In this document: piece by piece, positions 62,966 through 64,000 of the stretch
Layout of the letters: each line of letters opens with the position of its first letter
Position numbering within the stretch: position 1 is the first letter of the stretch
Assembly (NCBI GenBank): GCA_022787165.1
Contig: JALFVL010000026.1
Location: forward strand, 1 to 64,000
Length of the DNA: 64,000 nt
Direction of reading: 5' to 3'
Origin: Clostridiales bacterium
GTDB lineage: Bacteria > Bacillota > Clostridia > Christensenellales > Aristaeellaceae
Notes under the pieces: generated by a model
What the model saw: the letters and a program-made list of their open reading frames with translations, nothing else
The model's database searches: none
What the model was told of the DNA's origin: nothing
Translations under genes and position numbers: made by a program

Positions 62966-63139
62966 TCAGATGATCGGGTTCATTGCGGACTCGGTCTCCT
63001 TCTTGACGTCATAGCTCTTCTTGAACTCAACGCGGTAGAAATCGTCGATCTGGCGGGCGTCCTCCTCGCGATAGCTGTCATAAACGGAATACGCAATGTT
63101 CGCGGCAATCAGCGCGACGAAAACGAAGATAACAGTCAT
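62966..63139 (-). CDS. 57-aa single-pass membrane protein
   Basis: ATG 63139 has AAAGGAG nine bases upstream and opens a 57-codon frame. Residues 2-17 form a TM helix (TVIFVFVALIAANIAY), followed by a charged tail DSYREEDARQIDDFYRVEFK that looks helical. An extended -10 (TGCTATAAT, 63230-63225 on the minus strand) and a strong terminator frame the gene. No family is recognised. Confidence 0.65.
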   Translation of the reverse strand: MTVIFVFVALIAANIAYSVYDSYREEDARQIDDFYRVEFKKSYDVKKETESAMNPII

Positions 63140-63514
63140 CCTCAAGCACTCCTTTGAACCAAGCCGTCCTTCATTTGGTGCGGTTGTGGGGCTTGGGCCT
63201 TCCGTCCGCCCCTTTAGTACCCATATTATAGCATTTTCACGCGCGATTCGCACGTTTTTTCTGAGATATTCCCGAATAATCCCGCGGGTTCTCCGCCCTG
63301 CAAACCGTCCGTCCGCGCCCATTGACCCGCCTGAATTTTTCAAGGTTTTTGCATATCTTTGCTTTAGATTGTTCATTTTTCACCCATTTTTTGAATCCTT
63401 TGCGGGCCCGTCCAAAAAGTTTTTTTCTTGACCTTTGCTGACCTTCTTCCGTCATCCGGCGCAGCCCCAGCGCCGCCGCCCGTGTGTCCTTTTTTCCTGT
63501 CCGCGCCTTTGAAA

Positions 63515-63528
63515 GGAACACTTGTTCG
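63515..63528 (+). promoter_or_regulatory. LexA (DinR-type) SOS box of uvrB
   Basis: GGAACACTTGTTCG fits the Firmicute SOS box CGAAC-N4-GTTCG in 13 of its positions, with a perfect GAAC-N4-GTTC core. It overlaps the -35 box, so LexA would repress uvrB until DNA damage. Confidence 0.85.
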
Positions 63529-63550
63529 TATTTTTAATCTGTGCTATAAT
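63522..63550 (+). promoter_or_regulatory. uvrB promoter
   Basis: -35 TTGTTC (63522-63527), 17-bp spacer, -10 TATAAT (63545-63550) with an extended TG. Confidence 0.8.
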
Positions 63551-63591
63551 GGACAGACCTTGCGGGTTTTCCCCGCGGAAGGAGGCCTTTC

Positions 63592-64000
63592 ATGCAGGAC
63601 AGCCGCTTCGTTCTCAAATCCCCGTTCAAGCCTCAGGGCGATCAGCCGCAGGCCATCGAGGCGCTCGTCTCTGGCGCGCAGTCGGGCATGCCCTGCCAGG
63701 TGCTTCTGGGCGTCACGGGCTCCGGCAAGACCTATACGATGGCCTCCGTCATCGAGCGCCTTCAGCGCCCGACGCTCGTCATCGCGCACAACAAGACCTT
63801 GGCGGCACAGCTGTGCTCGGAGTTTCGCGAGTTCTTTCCGGACAGCGCCGTCGAGTATTTCGTTTCCTATTATGACTACTATCAGCCGGAGGCCTATATC
63901 GCCTCGACGGATACCTATATCGAGAAGGATTCTTCCGTCAATGAGGAGATCGAGCGCCTGCGCCACAGCGCGACGGCCGCGCTGCGCGAGCGCCGGGACG
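63592..64000 (+). CDS. uvrB: Excinuclease ABC subunit B (partial, runs off the window)
   Basis: UvrB is the damage-verifying helicase of nucleotide excision repair. The visible 136 residues include [17 protein letters not shown], Walker A GVTGSGKT (40-47), [12 protein letters not shown] and the beta-hairpin [14 protein letters not shown] that clamps DNA. It starts at ATG 63592 with GGAAGGAGG upstream. About four fifths of the gene lies beyond position 64000. An SOS box controls it. Confidence 0.96.
   Translation, partial: MQDSRFVLKSPFKPQGDQPQAIEALVSGAQSGMPCQVLLGVTGSGKTYTMASVIERLQRPTLVIAHNKTLAAQLCSEFREFFPDSAVEYFVSYYDYYQPEAYIASTDTYIEKDSSVNEEIERLRHSATAALRERRD

Larger units (their letters stand above)
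63140..63591. other. Divergent intergenic region 57-aa gene / uvrB
   Basis: Of these 452 bases, the outer parts carry the extended -10 of the 57-aa gene and the uvrB control region. The middle (about 63240-63500) is locally T-rich and I see no gene, repeat copy or RNA structure in it. Confidence 0.6.

Overview
The window is 64 kb of GC-rich bacterial chromosome with the features of an anaerobic, low-oxygen Firmicute of the class Clostridia, probably a host-associated gut lineage; I cannot name genus or family. The evidence is strong AGGAGG ribosome sites, TTGACA/TATAAT promoters, a DinR-type LexA box at uvrB, a Firmicute-type BirA box at bioY, the rpmH-rnpA-yidD-yidC-khpB(jag) block, a SpoIID-family protein, and NfnAB electron bifurcation. 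No phage, plasmid, insertion sequence or CRISPR array was seen.

Region by region. 1-4 kb: rplS, then a minus-strand unit with a consensus promoter, a 36-codon leader ORF carrying tandem Cys-Met codons, an intrinsic terminator, a secreted protein and a short cystine-type (TcyP-like) symporter. An orphan binding protein lies upstream. 4-8 kb: an amino-acid ABC transporter operon divergent from an amidohydrolase. 8-13 kb: a GH13 glucosidase overlapping dnaX, then pepT. 13-17 kb: a glycerate cassette (GntP permease, glycerate 2-kinase, CdaR-type regulator). 17-21 kb: nfnAB and an iron alcohol dehydrogenase. 21-24.5 kb: a KdpDE-like two-component system, a 54-aa membrane protein, and tRNA-Leu(CAA). 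24-28 kb: an AraC regulator, an exported FMN/FAD reductase and a secreted esterase. 28-32 kb: an NhaC antiporter with an MBL hydrolase, a glycosyltransferase, and a DUF2975/XRE pair. 32-39 kb: an Ig-like secreted protein, an O-antigen-ligase-like protein and the rpmH block. 39-46 kb: SpoIID, an SH3 protein, rarA, DUF896, nagBA. 46-50 kb: an Hsp70-like ATPase with a two-TM partner, an RluA pseudouridine synthase, and a small conserved protein. 50-58 kb: rpoBC. 58-64 kb: a membrane protein, a DUF815 ATPase, argS, bioY, a 57-aa membrane protein and the start of uvrB.

Three families of dispersed intergenic repeats (called A, B and C here) recur between operons. The observation I rate highest is the Cys/Met leader ORF plus terminator upstream of a cystine-type transporter, which looks like ribosome-mediated transcription attenuation. 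Next are the Hsp70-like/two-TM pair, the exported reductase/esterase locus, and the palindrome at the XRE/DUF2975 promoter. Most long antisense ORFs in this GC-rich DNA are mirror artefacts and are left out.
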